Source: Gemmatimonadota bacterium
Lineage (GTDB): Bacteria > Gemmatimonadota > Gemmatimonadetes > Longimicrobiales > Gaopeijiaceae
DNA length: 41,646 nt
Direction of reading: 5' to 3'
Assembly (NCBI GenBank): GCA_022825135.1
Contig: JAJDYN010000022.1
Span: forward strand, 132,891 to 174,536
Shown: piece by piece, positions 33,522 to 41,646 of the stretch
Numbering within the stretch: position 1 is the first letter of the stretch
Layout: each line of letters starts with the position of its first letter
The notes under the pieces: generated by a model
What the model was told of the DNA's origin: nothing
Seen by the model: the letters and a program-made list of their open reading frames with translations, nothing else
Database searches by the model: none
Program-made: the position numbers and the translations under genes

Positions 33522-34016
33522 CTACCGCCGGCCGGAGGTTTTCACGAGCCCGGGATCGTAGCGGTACTCCCTGATCTCACCCGGCTCGAGCCTGCAGAAA
33601 TCCGGATGGGCGGGATTGACGACGTAGTTGACCTCGCCGATGACTACGGCGCTCGGGACCGTGAGGACGGCGGACTCCAGCGAGGCGAGCCATCGGTCGC
33701 CGATGCCCTGGGTGGCGGGGTGCAGGCTCGTACGGGCCCAATCGGCGGGCAACTGCTGACGATCCACCGCCTTGACGAGATCCGGCGAGATGCCCACGCG
33801 GAGCTTGCGGTACGCTTTCAGCACATCGCTGTCTCGGAGACGAACGAGCAGCTCCAGGCTCGCCAGCGCCAGACTGCCTGCCAGGTAGACCACCCTCCGC
33901 CCCGGGCTGCTCCAGCGCCCGCCATTCCGAAGAGTGCCGTCCCCGGAGAGCATGTCTTCGACGGTGCGAGAATACTCCGGCGCGGCCAGTCGCCATCCAT
34001 GGATCAGGCTCGCCAC
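33522..34016 (-). CDS. RES-domain toxin (NAD+ phosphorylase family)
   Basis: A 164-residue protein with the RES pattern: HGWRLAAPEYSRT at the start, GTLRNGGRWSSPGRRVVYLAGSLALASLELLVR in the middle, and SAVVIGEVNYVVNPAHPDFCRLEPGE near the end. RES toxins such as MbcT degrade NAD+ in the cell and are held in check by their Xre antitoxin. The GTG at 34016 is chosen because it lies four bases after the antitoxin stop codon and gives a family-typical length; no ATG fits. The pair is translationally coupled. Confidence 0.9.
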   Translation of the reverse strand: MASLIHGWRLAAPEYSRTVEDMLSGDGTLRNGGRWSSPGRRVVYLAGSLALASLELLVRLRDSDVLKAYRKLRVGISPDLVKAVDRQQLPADWARTSLHPATQGIGDRWLASLESAVLTVPSAVVIGEVNYVVNPAHPDFCRLEPGEIREYRYDPGLVKTSGRR

Positions 34017-34020
34017 ACCC

Positions 34021-34431
34021 TTAGCTGAAGATCCCGTGGCGAATCCGTCCGATGACCTGTTCCACTTCGCGGCTCCCCACCTCGGTGGATGCCCGTTCGA
34101 GCGGTGACTCGCCCTCAAGCAGCTCGTGCGGATCCCCGAGCCACCGGCGGGCGGCTTTGCCATCACCCAGCATCATGTCGTGGACCAACGCCACCAGACG
34201 GGCTACGCGCACCAGTCGATCCGACTCCGCCTCCGTCAGCCGCTCCGCCTTTCGCCTCCGGGCGAGAGTCGTGGAGGGCAGTCCGATCACTCGGGCGAGC
34301 GCGAGGCGCCCGACCCCGGCGGCGGCCGCGACCTCGTCCAGCATCGAAAACGGCAGGCCGCTCCGAACCATGGCCACCGCCCCCTCGCGAACGAGAAGAG
34401 GCTTGAGAGCCTCCGGCTTCTCGTATCTCAT
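34021..34431 (-). CDS. Xre/MbcA/ParS-type antitoxin
   Basis: A 136-residue protein with an N-terminal helix-turn-helix-like region (LDEVAAAAGVGRLALARVIGLPSTTLARRR) and the antitoxin domain (ERLTEAESDRLVRVARLVALVHDMMLGDGKAARRWL, then a C-terminal tail). It binds and inhibits the RES toxin encoded directly downstream. The ATG at 34431 is used because GGTGAG lies five bases upstream; a GTG six bases further up would overlap this site. Its promoter region contains a palindrome that it probably binds. Confidence 0.88.
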   Translation of the reverse strand: MRYEKPEALKPLLVREGAVAMVRSGLPFSMLDEVAAAAGVGRLALARVIGLPSTTLARRRKAERLTEAESDRLVRVARLVALVHDMMLGDGKAARRWLGDPHELLEGESPLERASTEVGSREVEQVIGRIRHGIFS

Positions 34432-34437
34432 CGACAC

Positions 34438-34473
34438 TCACCAATTGGTATTCACAAAAATGCCATTTGGTGA
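34438..34473. promoter_or_regulatory. Palindromic operator of the RES-Xre pair
   Basis: TCACCAATTGGTA (34438-34450) and TGCCATTTGGTGA (34461-34473) form an inverted repeat matching at 11 of 13 positions, with a ten-base centre. It lies just before the antitoxin start in the only AT-rich patch nearby. Autorepression through this site is inferred. Confidence 0.65.
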
Positions 34474-34597
34474 CATTCTAACGTGATTCGCCCGCGCCGG
34501 GAAGCTTTCAGATCCGCCCGCGCGCGGCATCGCAAGGCGAAACCTGCGCCGGCGGACTGGCGCGCTCCAGAGGGCGCGGGTTCGCAGGTCGCGTACC

Positions 34598-35722
34598 TCA
34601 GGACTCCGGGTCGTACTCCGGCGCTTCCAGTTCGCTGATGTCGTACCAGTCGACTCCGCGGTCCGGGTAGCCGTCGGCGTCGCCGGGGCCGACAGGGCGG
34701 TCGACGAGCACTACGAGTGTCGAGCCCAGCACATCGACCGCGAGGGCTTCGTGGCGCACACGTACGGCGCCCCAGTATTCCGGACCCGAGTACACGTCCA
34801 GGTACGAGACGCCCTCGTTGCGACCGCGGCTTGTTACAACCCACAGCCGGCTGCGGTCGTCAAACACCAGGGGCAAACGCTGGTACGGCTTCGGCATGCG
34901 GCGGAACCAATCTTCCCTCGCAAAGCCGCCTGCGGACTCCAAGTACTCTTCCACCTCTTTTTCGCTGGGATACTCCAGCACGAATCTCGGCGCGCGGATA
35001 AGCGTGCCCGCAGCATCGTCGCGCCCGGTGAAGAACAGCAACTGTCCACGGCACAGGACGAACACAGCGTTCCCTCGCGAGGAAAACGTGCCTGAATGGA
35101 GGCCCCGCAGTACTCCAGAATCCTCGCACCCGGCGTCGGTGCGAAACCGGCTGTCGTAGATCCTCTCCCAGACGACCTCTCCGGATACCACATCCACTTC
35201 GGCAAACTGGGTGTGCGAACGGATCGCGCCGGCAGAGTCGCGCTGCATCAACCACGAACGGCCTGTCAGCGTCGAGGACAATGAAGAAGCAGCGCGTTGG
35301 AAATAGACGCCCGGCAGGCGTACCTGGGATACGAGCGCACCTGTGGCCACCTCGAACACGGACATCCGATTCAACTCGGAATCGATTGCGCCGATCGTGC
35401 CCTCGGGCCCGCGTAGCAGATCGGGAAAGTCGTCCTTGAACTCGCCCGGTCCCTCCCCCTGCCGTCCAAATATCCGAACTGCAGAACCGTCCACGTCCGT
35501 GCAGTACACGCGATGCTCGTACGACTCCGTCGTGCAGACGGTGTCCTCGTCGAGGAGGAGAATCCCGATGTCTTCGCTCAGGGGGACGGCCGACTCGGCG
35601 AACGGAACCAGGGCAATGTCGCTCCCCGTCTCCGCACCGCCGCATGAGGCAACGACAAGGACGCAAGCGGCGAGCACGGCAGACGGGCGTCGTCCCTCGA
35701 CGTTCTGTTGAACCCGAATCAT
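34598..35722 (-). CDS. 6-bladed beta-propeller lipoprotein
   Basis: A 374-residue lipoprotein. The ATG at 35722 has AGGAGG upstream and gives a signal ending VLVVASC; 19 upstream codons are left out. The marker GRQGEGPGEFKD, found in 6-bladed propeller proteins of Bacteroidota and Gemmatimonadota, lies near residue 85. Further blades include PEGTIGAIDSELNRMSVFEV and VFDDRSRLWVVTSRGRNEGVSYLDVY. Function is unknown; such proteins may be surface binding or sensing modules. It is divergent from the ThDP enzyme gene. Confidence 0.8.
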   Translation of the reverse strand: MIRVQQNVEGRRPSAVLAACVLVVASCGGAETGSDIALVPFAESAVPLSEDIGILLLDEDTVCTTESYEHRVYCTDVDGSAVRIFGRQGEGPGEFKDDFPDLLRGPEGTIGAIDSELNRMSVFEVATGALVSQVRLPGVYFQRAASSLSSTLTGRSWLMQRDSAGAIRSHTQFAEVDVVSGEVVWERIYDSRFRTDAGCEDSGVLRGLHSGTFSSRGNAVFVLCRGQLLFFTGRDDAAGTLIRAPRFVLEYPSEKEVEEYLESAGGFAREDWFRRMPKPYQRLPLVFDDRSRLWVVTSRGRNEGVSYLDVYSGPEYWGAVRVRHEALAVDVLGSTLVVLVDRPVGPGDADGYPDRGVDWYDISELEAPEYDPES

Positions 35723-35851
35723 CGCAGATCCTCCTCCGCAAGTACCGCGCCCTCCAGGCGCCGGTGGCCTACGCTGCACTACAATAACGTCTGACGACGC
35801 CGGTCCTTCACACCGACATGTTCAAGCGCGGATTGTCGAGCGCGGCGATTC

Positions 35852-35880
35852 TTGGCAGGCCGCGGGCCGCTCCCTAGCTT
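35852..35880 (+). promoter_or_regulatory. Candidate promoter for the ThDP enzyme/CoA-transferase operon
   Basis: TTGGCA at 35852-35857 and TAGCTT at 35875-35880 have a 17-base spacer, about 60 bases before the ATG at 35943. The call rests on consensus likeness only. Confidence 0.4.
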
Positions 35881-35942
35881 TGCTCGGACTCGCGGGGAGG
35901 CCCGCGCGGCTCGATTCGCAAGCCACGAAGGAGGATCTGTTC

Positions 35943-37688
35943 ATGACGACCGCGACCGCACTGAAATCCAGGACCGCCGAAGACACCCTGGCGCGCAAGA
36001 GCCGTGACGAAGACGTGATCTCGGGTGGGCACCTGGCCGCCCGGGCGCTGGCCAACGAGGGTGTCGACACCGTCTTCACGCTGTGCGGCGGGCACATCAT
36101 CGACACGTACGACGGGTGCATCGACGAGAACATCCGCATCATCGACGTGCGTCACGAGCAGGTTGCCGCCCACGCCGCGGACGGATACGCGCGCCAGACC
36201 GGCGGGCTCGGGTGCGTGATCACCACGGCCGGCCCGGGGTTCACCAACGCGCTCACCGGCATCGCGACCGCGTTCCGGTCGGAGAGCCCGGTTCTGCACA
36301 TCGGCGGGCAGGGCGCGCTAACCCAGCACAAGATGGGGTCGCTGCAGGATCTGCCCCACGTCAACATCGCGCGCCCGATCACCAAGTTCTCGGGCGGCGT
36401 CCGCTCCACCGAGCGCATCGCGGACATGGTGTCGATGGCCGCGCGCGAGTGCTTCGCGGGGACGCCGGGGCCGAGCTACCTGGAGATCCCGCGCGACATC
36501 CTGGACCGCGAGATTCCGCTCTCCAGCGCGACCATCCCCGAGCCGGGCCGCTACCGGGCTTCGACCCGGTCCGTGGGCGACCCGCACGACATCGAACGCC
36601 TCGCCGACCTGCTGGTCAAGTCCGAGCGCCCCGCCATCCTCTTCGGACAGCAGGTGTGGGGCTGCCGCGCCCACCAGGAGGCCTGGGACCTGGTGCGCAC
36701 CCTGAACATCCCGACCTTCACCAACGGCGCCTCGCGCGGGCTTCTCGGCCCCGACGATCCCCACTACTTCCACCGCACCCGCGGCGCCGGCTTCGGCAAC
36801 GCCGACGTGATCGTGATCGTGGGCACCCCCTTCGACTTCCGCATGGGCTACGGCAAGCGCCTGCCCGCGGGCGCCACGGTGGTGCAGATCGACCTCGACT
36901 ACCGCACGGTGGGCAAGAACCGCGACGTCGACCTGGGGCTGGTGGGCCATCCCGGCGCCATCATGGAGGCGGTGCTCGCCGAGGCAAGCTCCAACCTCGG
37001 GGACGGCCCGGCCCGCCGCCTGGGCTGGATGAGGCACCTGCGCGAGATCGAGGAGCAGAAGACCGAGAAGCTGATGCCGCTCTTCCTCTCCGACGCCAAC
37101 CCCATCCACCCCTACCGGGTGGCGTGGGAGCTGAACGAGTTCCTCACCGAGGACACCGTCTACATCGGCGACGGCGGCGACGTCGTGACCATCAGCGCGC
37201 AGGCGGTCAAGCCGCGCGCGCCGGGCAACTGGATGGATCCGGGGGCCCTGGGCGGGCTTGGTGTGGGCACCGGCTTCGCCATGGCGGCCAAGCTCGCGCA
37301 TCCCAACAAGGAGATCCTCTGCTACTACGGCGACGGCTCCTTCGGCATGACCGCCTTCGACATGGAGACCTGCAACCGCTTCGGCGCCCCCTACATCGCC
37401 GTCATCGGCAACAACTCGGCGATGAACCAGATCCGCTACGGGCAGCTGGCCAAGTACGGGCAGGAGCGCGGCAACGTGGGCAACCTGCTGGGCGACGTGC
37501 CCTTCTCGAAGTTCGCCGAGATGCTGGGCGGATACGGCGAGGAGGTGCGCGATCCCGGCCAGATCCAGCCGGCGCTGCAGCGGGCGCGCGAGTCGGTGAA
37601 GAGCAGCGGCAAGTCTGCCGTCATCAACATCTGGGTGGATCCCGGCGAATGGGCCCCGGGCACCAAGCGCCAGACCATGTACAAGTGA
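35943..37688 (+). CDS. ThDP-dependent lyase/decarboxylase (IlvG-like; possibly oxalyl-CoA decarboxylase or 2-hydroxyacyl-CoA lyase)
   Basis: A 581-residue enzyme of the acetolactate-synthase/oxalyl-CoA-decarboxylase superfamily. The ATG at 35943 has AAGGAGGATC upstream. The N-terminal pyrimidine-binding domain has the catalytic Glu72 in DVRHEQVAAHAADGYAR; the C-terminal pyrophosphate domain has the Mg-ThDP motif G463-D-G-S with the N490-N491 pair. The middle (VGTPFDFRMGYGK) and the start (DTVFTLCGGHIIDTYDG) look more like actinobacterial IlvG proteins than classical oxalyl-CoA decarboxylase. Its neighbour is a formyl-CoA-transferase-like gene, which favours CoA-ester chemistry over branched-chain amino acid synthesis. 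No ilvN subunit gene follows. The reaction stays open. Confidence 0.85.
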   Translation: MTTATALKSRTAEDTLARKSRDEDVISGGHLAARALANEGVDTVFTLCGGHIIDTYDGCIDENIRIIDVRHEQVAAHAADGYARQTGGLGCVITTAGPGFTNALTGIATAFRSESPVLHIGGQGALTQHKMGSLQDLPHVNIARPITKFSGGVRSTERIADMVSMAARECFAGTPGPSYLEIPRDILDREIPLSSATIPEPGRYRASTRSVGDPHDIERLADLLVKSERPAILFGQQVWGCRAHQEAWDLVRTLNIPTFTNGASRGLLGPDDPHYFHRTRGAGFGNADVIVIVGTPFDFRMGYGKRLPAGATVVQIDLDYRTVGKNRDVDLGLVGHPGAIMEAVLAEASSNLGDGPARRLGWMRHLREIEEQKTEKLMPLFLSDANPIHPYRVAWELNEFLTEDTVYIGDGGDVVTISAQAVKPRAPGNWMDPGALGGLGVGTGFAMAAKLAHPNKEILCYYGDGSFGMTAFDMETCNRFGAPYIAVIGNNSAMNQIRYGQLAKYGQERGNVGNLLGDVPFSKFAEMLGGYGEEVRDPGQIQPALQRARESVKSSGKSAVINIWVDPGEWAPGTKRQTMYK

Positions 37689-37744
37689 ATCGTGAACATC
37701 CCTCCCTCCATCAACCCTGAACGAGCAATCGGAGCCACCCTTCC

Positions 37745-38989
37745 ATGAGCAAAGCACTCAACGGCATCCGCATCCTGGACATGACCCACGTCCAGGCAGG
37801 CCCCACCTCCAGCCAGCTGCTGGGGTTCATGGGCGCGGACGTGATCAAGCTGGAGTCGCCCTTCGGGGACGCCACCCGCAAGCAGCTGCGCGATGTACCG
37901 GGGGCCGACAGCCTCTACTTCACCATGCTCAACTGCAACAAGCGCTCGATCACGGTGAACCTGAAGAACGAGCGCGGGAAGGAGGTCTTCACCCGGCTGG
38001 TGCAGGAGTGCGACGTGCTCATGGAGAATTTCGGGCCGGGGGTTCTCGACAGGCTCGGCTTCGGATGGGAGCGCGTGCACGAGATCAACCCGCGCATGGT
38101 GATGGCGTCCATCAAGGGCTTCGGCACCGAGGGCCCCTACGCGGCCTTCAAGGCCTACGAGAACATCGCCCAGGCGATGGGCGGCTCGATGAGCACGACG
38201 GGGATGTTCGACGGATCCCCCGTCGTGACCGGCGCCCAGATCGGCGATTCCGGCACCGGAGTGCACCTGGCGCTCGGAATCCTCGCGGCGCTGCTCCATC
38301 GCGAGCAGACCGGGAAAGGGCAGTACGTGGAGTGCGCCATGATGGACTGCGTGATGAACCTCGTGCGGGTGAAGTGGCGCGATCACCAGCGCATCACCCG
38401 CGGGCCGCTGGCCGAGTACTCGATTCAGGAGTTCGAGGACTTCACCCCGCGCGCGGGCAACGACTCGGGCGGCGGGCAGCTCGGCAACTGCATCCACTGC
38501 AAGCCGGGCGGCATCAACGACTACCTCTACATCGTGGTGCAGGAACACGTCTGGGAGGCGCTGGCGACCCGCGTCGGAGGCGAGGAGCTGGTCAACGATC
38601 CGCGCTTCGCCGACATCACCGTGCGGCGCAGGAACCAGGGCGCGATGTGGGACATCCTGAACGACTTCGCGAGCCGGTACACGAAGCGCGAGCTGATGGC
38701 CATCCTGAACGAGCTGAACGTGCCCTGCGGTCCCGTGATGAGCACCGCGGACCTGGCGGACGACGACCACGTGCGCGGGCGCGAGATGTATGTGGAGCTC
38801 GACCACCCCGAGCGAGGGCCCTACTGGAACCTCGGCTGCCCGATCAAGCTCTCCGACTCGCCCGCGGTCATCACGCGCTCGCCCCTGCTGGGGGAGCACA
38901 CCGACGAGATCCTCGACGAAGTGCTCGGCTTCGGGGACGAGGAGATCGCGGAAATGAAGGAAGCCGGGGCCTTCACCTTCCAGCGCTGA
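37745..38989 (+). CDS. frc: Class III CoA-transferase, formyl-CoA:oxalate CoA-transferase-like
   Basis: A 414-residue family III (CaiB/BaiF) CoA-transferase. Close similarity to Oxalobacter formyl-CoA transferase is visible in LDMTHVQAGPTSSQLLGFMGADVIKLE, DSLYFTMLNCNKRSI, VLMENFGPGVLDRLGF and the region around Asp168 (TGAQIGDSGTGVHLALGILAALL), the catalytic aspartate that forms acyl-enzyme anhydrides. A glycine-rich loop (DSGGGQLGN) matches the active-site lid. The likely role is to move CoA between formyl-CoA and an acid such as oxalate or a 2-hydroxy acid, feeding the ThDP enzyme upstream. Substrate is inferred. A 56-base spacer separates it from the upstream gene. Confidence 0.85.
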   Translation: MSKALNGIRILDMTHVQAGPTSSQLLGFMGADVIKLESPFGDATRKQLRDVPGADSLYFTMLNCNKRSITVNLKNERGKEVFTRLVQECDVLMENFGPGVLDRLGFGWERVHEINPRMVMASIKGFGTEGPYAAFKAYENIAQAMGGSMSTTGMFDGSPVVTGAQIGDSGTGVHLALGILAALLHREQTGKGQYVECAMMDCVMNLVRVKWRDHQRITRGPLAEYSIQEFEDFTPRAGNDSGGGQLGNCIHCKPGGINDYLYIVVQEHVWEALATRVGGEELVNDPRFADITVRRRNQGAMWDILNDFASRYTKRELMAILNELNVPCGPVMSTADLADDDHVRGREMYVELDHPERGPYWNLGCPIKLSDSPAVITRSPLLGEHTDEILDEVLGFGDEEIAEMKEAGAFTFQR

Positions 38990-39011
38990 GCCGACCGAGG
39001 AGTTCGGGACC

Positions 39012-40562
39012 ATGAACGACGCCACCACGCGATCCGCCTCGAACGCCGAGATCCTGGAGCGCCACGGAACCTGGTTCGGGCACCCCGCCGGGCTTTCCAC
39101 CCTCTTCTTCACCGAGATGTGGGAGCGCTTCTCGTACTACGGGATGCGCGCGCTGCTCGCGCTCTACATGACCACGGCGACGACGCACGTGATCCTGCGC
39201 GGCGACGGATCGGAGGTGGCCAACCCCGGGATGGGGCTCGATGTGGGGACCGCGGCCGCGATCTACGGGCTGTACACGAGCCTCGTCTACATCATGGCGC
39301 TCCCCGGCGGCTGGGTTGCCGACAACCTGTGGGGGCAACGGAAGGCGGTATGGGTGGGGGGCTGGATCATCGCGCTGGGCCACTTCACGATGGCGGTGCC
39401 GAGCACGTTCGCCTTCTTCCTGGGGCTCGTCTTCGTCGTCCTGGGGACGGGGCTGCTCAAGCCCAACGTCAGCACCATCGTGGGCGAACTCTACCCCGAG
39501 GGAGGCGCGCGGCGGGACGCGGGCTTCTCCATCTTCTACATGGGGATCAACGTGGGGGCGCTGCTGGGACCGCTCGTCACGAGCTTCCTGGCCGAGGGGT
39601 ACAACTGGCACTGGGGCTTCGGGGCGGCCGGCGTGGGCATGGTACTCGGGCTCATCCAGTACCGGAACCGGGCCCGTCTGCTGGGTGACGCGGGGCTCCT
39701 GAAGACCGAGGATGAGCCCGCGCAGGTGGCGGCGAGGTCGCGCAGGTTCTTTGGGACGTTCTTCGCCGTGGTCGTCGGGGTCGTGGCCTTCGGCTACCTG
39801 GTCTCGGCCGGAGTGATTCCGGCCACGCTGGCCCAGATCGCGACCGTGCTGGGCTACGGCGTGCTGATCATCATCGCCGGCTACTTCGTCTACCTGTGGA
39901 CTGTGGGAGGCCACACGCGGGAGGAGAACCGCCGGCTCGGGGTGATCTTCTGGCTGTTTCTGCTGATCGCCGTGTTCTGGTCGGGGTTCGAGCAGGCCGG
40001 ATCCTCGCTCAACCTGTTCGGGCGCGACTACACCGACCGCAACATCCTCGGCTGGCTCATGCCGGCCGGCTTTCTCCAGTCGGTCAACTCCTTCTTCATC
40101 ATCCTGCTCGCGCCCGTCTTCGGATCGCTCTGGGTGTGGCTCGAGCGGCGCAACCGCAACCCTTCGATTCCCATGAAGGCGGGGCTGGGGCTGATCGGGC
40201 TGGCGATGGGGTTCTTCGTGCTGGCGTGGGGCGCCGCGAACGCCACGACCGACAACCTGGTGAGCCCGGCGTGGCTGGTGGTGACCTACTTCTTCCACAC
40301 CGTGGGCGAACTCTGCATCTCGCCGATCGGCCTGTCGGCCATCACCAAGCTGTCGCCCGCGAACCGGGTGGGTCAGATGATGGGGGTGTGGTTCGTGGGG
40401 GCGGCGCTCGGCAACCTGTTCGCCGGGCTGGTGGCCGGACAACTGGTGGACCTCGCTCCGGCGGCTCTCTTCCAGAACGTCGCGATGACCATCGGCGTGG
40501 TCGGGATCGTGGGGCTGCTGGCGGCGCCGTGGGTGAAGCGGCTGACGGGAGGGAAGAGCTAG
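39012..40562 (+). CDS. POT/PTR2 family proton-dependent transporter
   Basis: A 516-residue inner-membrane protein of the major facilitator superfamily with about 14 hydrophobic helices. The POT proton-coupling signature E35-x-x-E38-R39-F40-S-Y-Y-G is in TM1, and the second family motif is GTGLLKPNVSTIVGELY. A loop with FWSGFEQAGSSLNLFGRDYTDR follows. POT proteins normally bring in di- and tripeptides; a few members carry nitrate or organic acids. It starts 22 bases after the CoA-transferase and is probably in the same operon, so it may import either peptides or the substrate of that pathway. Confidence 0.92.
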   Translation: MNDATTRSASNAEILERHGTWFGHPAGLSTLFFTEMWERFSYYGMRALLALYMTTATTHVILRGDGSEVANPGMGLDVGTAAAIYGLYTSLVYIMALPGGWVADNLWGQRKAVWVGGWIIALGHFTMAVPSTFAFFLGLVFVVLGTGLLKPNVSTIVGELYPEGGARRDAGFSIFYMGINVGALLGPLVTSFLAEGYNWHWGFGAAGVGMVLGLIQYRNRARLLGDAGLLKTEDEPAQVAARSRRFFGTFFAVVVGVVAFGYLVSAGVIPATLAQIATVLGYGVLIIIAGYFVYLWTVGGHTREENRRLGVIFWLFLLIAVFWSGFEQAGSSLNLFGRDYTDRNILGWLMPAGFLQSVNSFFIILLAPVFGSLWVWLERRNRNPSIPMKAGLGLIGLAMGFFVLAWGAANATTDNLVSPAWLVVTYFFHTVGELCISPIGLSAITKLSPANRVGQMMGVWFVGAALGNLFAGLVAGQLVDLAPAALFQNVAMTIGVVGIVGLLAAPWVKRLTGGKS

Positions 40563-41123
40563 AGCGCGGCCGGCAGGCCGGTAACCGCGGCGGTCAGAGC
40601 CGCTCCTCCTCCGGCGCGGAATGCGTCCCACCCGGAGAATCTGCCATTTTGGCATGAGGTCGTGAATCCGCATCCGGTGCGATCATTGAACTTACGGGCC
40701 TCGTTGGCCGGATTCCCGCCAAATGGTTCCCGCTGATTGTGCTAGGAGGCCATGTTCCCGCGCTGTGCCAGAGCCTTCCTGAGCTTGTCCTCGTCCGCGC
40801 GCTGGTAACGCAGACTGCCAACGCGCCGAATCAAGGCAAGAGATCACGTAAGTTCAATCAGGGCTGCACGATCTGCCACTCTTGCCATTGGACTGCATCC
40901 GGTCGGATCGGGTCGCGAAAGCGGGAAAACCGGGATTGATTTGCGGGAATCGCGGGCGTCCTCATGTCCTTCTCAATCGGGCGATTGGCCATGTTCGCAT
41001 TCGCGTGGCGATGGCGGGGAGGCATCCGCATCTACGCCTTGATCGAGGGTAACGATCTGGAAGTTGGGGCCAGACTGCCCTTTCCGCATCCTGTCAACCG
41101 GGAAGGCCCGTCCCAGGCCACGA
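40563..41123. other. Intergenic region, 561 bases
   Basis: No convincing gene. Two small hairpin candidates follow the transporter stop (GCGGC...GCCGC around 40590). On the minus strand, 40742-40843 holds a 33-codon open stretch ending in TAG that reads like the charged tail of a protein (GSLRYQRADEDKLRKALAQR), with a stop codon just before it. It may be a decayed gene end. Confidence 0.4.
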
Positions 41124-41646
41124 TCAGCCGTTCCGGACGAGGGCGGCCACCTTCTGCACCGTCTCGATGATCGCGCCACGCCCGCCGCCCCAGCAGAAGC
41201 GCCATGGGCGATCATTCGGCCAGAGTTGGCGAACGTGGCGGCCGAAGTTGGTGCGAACGAAGCGAAGGATGACCAGCCCGTGATGGTCGGCCGCGTGCCG
41301 TTCGAGTTCGGGCAGGGCGCGGCGCCAGTTGCTCCCCCATCCGGTCTGGACGAAGGTGGTGTGGATATGCGGATCGCGCACGCGCAGTGCCTCGCGGACC
41401 GGTGCTTCCAGTTTGGCCGCCTCCTCGGCCCCCCCGGCCACCAGAATCCTGACATGTCTCCGCCGGGTCGGCGGCCCGCCCGCACCGTCGGCACCCACTG
41501 CTCGCGCACCGCCCAACTGTTGGGCGAGAGCCCGGTGCCTGTCGCGCATCTCCCGGTAGAAAGAGGCGTCGATGCCGTACCCCGAGATCCGTGCCAGAAT
41601 GCCGGCGGCGTCATGGAGACCGTCTTCGGTATCCTCTGAGGCTTTT
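41124..41646 (-). CDS. Unknown protein, N-terminus beyond the window edge
   Basis: The minus-strand frame is open from the right edge to a TGA at 41124-41126, giving at least 173 residues. The start lies outside. The first visible part is helical (EDTEDGLHDAAGILARISGYG, then YREMRDRHRALAQQ). A compact alpha/beta domain follows: a strand (VRILVAGG), a helix (EEAAKLEAPVREAL), FVQTGWGSNWRRALPELERH, HHGLVILRFVRTNFGRHVR and a closing PWRFCWGGGRGAIIETV. The pattern looks like a small Rossmann-type or DUF2325-like fold, in which a loop after a strand binds a ligand, but I cannot name the family. An ATG at 41549 could serve as an internal start but would cut the helical region. Confidence 0.7.
   Translation of the reverse strand, partial: KASEDTEDGLHDAAGILARISGYGIDASFYREMRDRHRALAQQLGGARAVGADGAGGPPTRRRHVRILVAGGAEEAAKLEAPVREALRVRDPHIHTTFVQTGWGSNWRRALPELERHAADHHGLVILRFVRTNFGRHVRQLWPNDRPWRFCWGGGRGAIIETVQKVAALVRNG

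Noticed and set aside
35943..37688. A biosynthetic acetolactate synthase large subunit
   Set aside because: No regulatory ilvN or other branched-chain genes follow, while a formyl-CoA-transferase-like gene does, so a plain IlvB call is not supported.
40742..40843. A 33-codon charged open stretch on the minus strand as a small gene
   Set aside because: No start codon or ribosome binding site fits near its beginning, and no family is recognised; at most a gene remnant.

Overview
Organism and setting. The window is about 68% G+C by eye, densely packed and strand-mixed, with good GGAGG-type ribosome binding sites. The gene content resembles Gemmatimonadota: two DUF2911 proteins, S9 and M1 peptidases, NHL and 6-bladed propeller lipoproteins, and a large TonB receptor with an N-terminal carboxypeptidase-regulatory-like domain. 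This placement is an inference from gene content, not from a marker gene. I see no prophage, IS element, CRISPR array or rRNA. Layout, 1-9519: the end of a c-type cytochrome (cut by the left edge), a SRPBCC/SnoaL-like fusion protein, an S9 peptidase lipoprotein overlapping a beta-lactamase-family lipoprotein, a three-gene operon (RuBisCO-like protein, cupin, MtnA), a small zinc-finger protein and a secreted M1 aminopeptidase. 9516-16619 (minus strand): a tripartite RND efflux operon in the order outer-membrane factor, adaptor, pump, behind an orphan HigA-type antitoxin gene and a DUF2911 gene. 16834-21861: an NHL-repeat lipoprotein, an orphan ribbon-helix-helix protein, a secreted M20 amidohydrolase, a DUF2784 membrane protein, a TM2-domain protein and upp. 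21865-26329 (minus strand): a two-gene NAD-dependent formate dehydrogenase operon, fdhB-fdhA. 26683-30930: a CAT-anticodon tRNA, a strong shared terminator hairpin, a TonB-dependent receptor and a stand-alone Cache sensor. 31087-35722: a small membrane protein, a second DUF2911 lipoprotein, a quinone-oxidoreductase-like enzyme, a RES/Xre toxin-antitoxin pair with a palindromic operator, and a 6-bladed propeller lipoprotein. 35943-40562: a ThDP-dependent enzyme, a formyl-CoA-transferase-like enzyme and a POT transporter. The right end holds a long intergenic stretch and an unknown protein cut by the edge. Main discoveries. First, fdhA is interrupted by one in-frame TGA exactly where formate dehydrogenases carry the molybdenum-ligating Sec/Cys. 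A hairpin follows with the same spacing, U17 bulge position and GGUCU loop as the E. coli fdhF SECIS. The two reading frames are therefore one 902-residue selenoprotein, not a pseudogene. Second, the RuBisCO-like/cupin/MtnA operon matches the known enzymes of the MTA-isoprenoid shunt, which turns methylthioribose-1-phosphate into 1-deoxyxylulose-5-phosphate and methanethiol. Third, the ThDP enzyme and CoA-transferase pair suggests formyl-CoA chemistry (oxalate or a 2-hydroxy acid). Formate released there could be oxidised by the Sec formate dehydrogenase 10 kb away.
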